Source of the DNA: Moritella sp.
Lineage (GTDB): Bacteria; Pseudomonadota; Gammaproteobacteria; Enterobacterales; Moritellaceae
Assembly: GCF_013215705.1 (NCBI RefSeq)
Contig: NZ_JABSQR010000019.1
Coordinates: 42,255-106,254 of the forward strand
DNA: 64,000 nt
Reading direction: 5' to 3'
How positions within the stretch are numbered: position 1 is the stretch's first letter; each line of letters opens with the position of its first letter. The position numbers and the translations under genes are program-made. Positions 63,442 through 64,000 of the stretch are shown here, piece after piece. Under the pieces are notes generated by a model that was not told the origin of the DNA, did no database searches, and saw only the letters and a list, made by a program, of their open reading frames with translations.

Positions 63442-64000
<559 letters not shown>

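Overview
The window looks like a chromosomal segment of a marine, probably cold-adapted gammaproteobacterium. A Moritella or close relative is my inference. The support is a Vibrio/Shewanella-like ribosomal protein and tRNA neighbourhood, a torECA operon for TMAO respiration, msrPQ, recCBD and a moderate AT bias. No replicon origin, prophage, integron, CRISPR array or intact insertion sequence was seen.

Layout. 1-4077 (minus): a translation block transcribed as tRNA-Thr/Tyr/Gly/Thr, a decayed tRNA-Trp, secE, nusG, rplK, rplA, rplJ and rplL (cut by the window edge). tufB, usual between this tRNA cluster and secE, is absent. 4177-9213: birA-murB, a GNAT acetyltransferase, a DAHP synthase closest to AroH, a 266-bp inverted-repeat element and glpX. 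9334-17275: a MOSC/flavin reductase/ferredoxin fusion, a YhhN membrane protein, a 48-codon small ORF, a hybrid histidine kinase that has lost both phospho-acceptors, a DEAD-box helicase, a YedI/DUF808 membrane protein and yaeQ. 17447-25610 (minus): torE-torC-torA, msrP-msrQ and topB.

25878-41167 is the most interesting region. A complete seven-gene pel exopolysaccharide operon (pelABCDEFG, minus strand) meets tail to tail, with overlapping stop codons, a plus-strand pair. That pair encodes a secreted CE18/Agd3-like polysaccharide deacetylase and a lipoprotein GH114 endo-galactosaminidase on a Pro/Lys/Glu rod. The pair resembles the agd3/ega3 genes of the fungal galactosaminogalactan cluster. 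The deacetylase also carries a DNRLRE-type domain inserted inside its catalytic region. PelA brings its own GH114-like and deacetylase domains, so the locus has two deacetylases and two GH114 modules for one amino-sugar polymer. PelD keeps the RxxD c-di-GMP site.

41569-53667: a hypothetical protein, a YeeZ-like SDR protein, ygbA, a DsbD/ScsB-type reductase, a SirB2 membrane protein, a methyltransferase, rplY, a FapA-domain protein, a PLP-dependent sulfur amino-acid enzyme with asnC, a divergent MiaA-type prenyltransferase and a dicarboxylate/amino-acid symporter. 53855-62843: recC-recB-recD with overlapping ends. 63189-64000 (minus): 5S rRNA and the 3' end of 23S rRNA of an rrn operon running in from the right.

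Starts were moved inward from the longest open frame where homology and a Shine-Dalgarno sequence agreed. All family calls come from reading motifs and from memory of the families; no database search was run.
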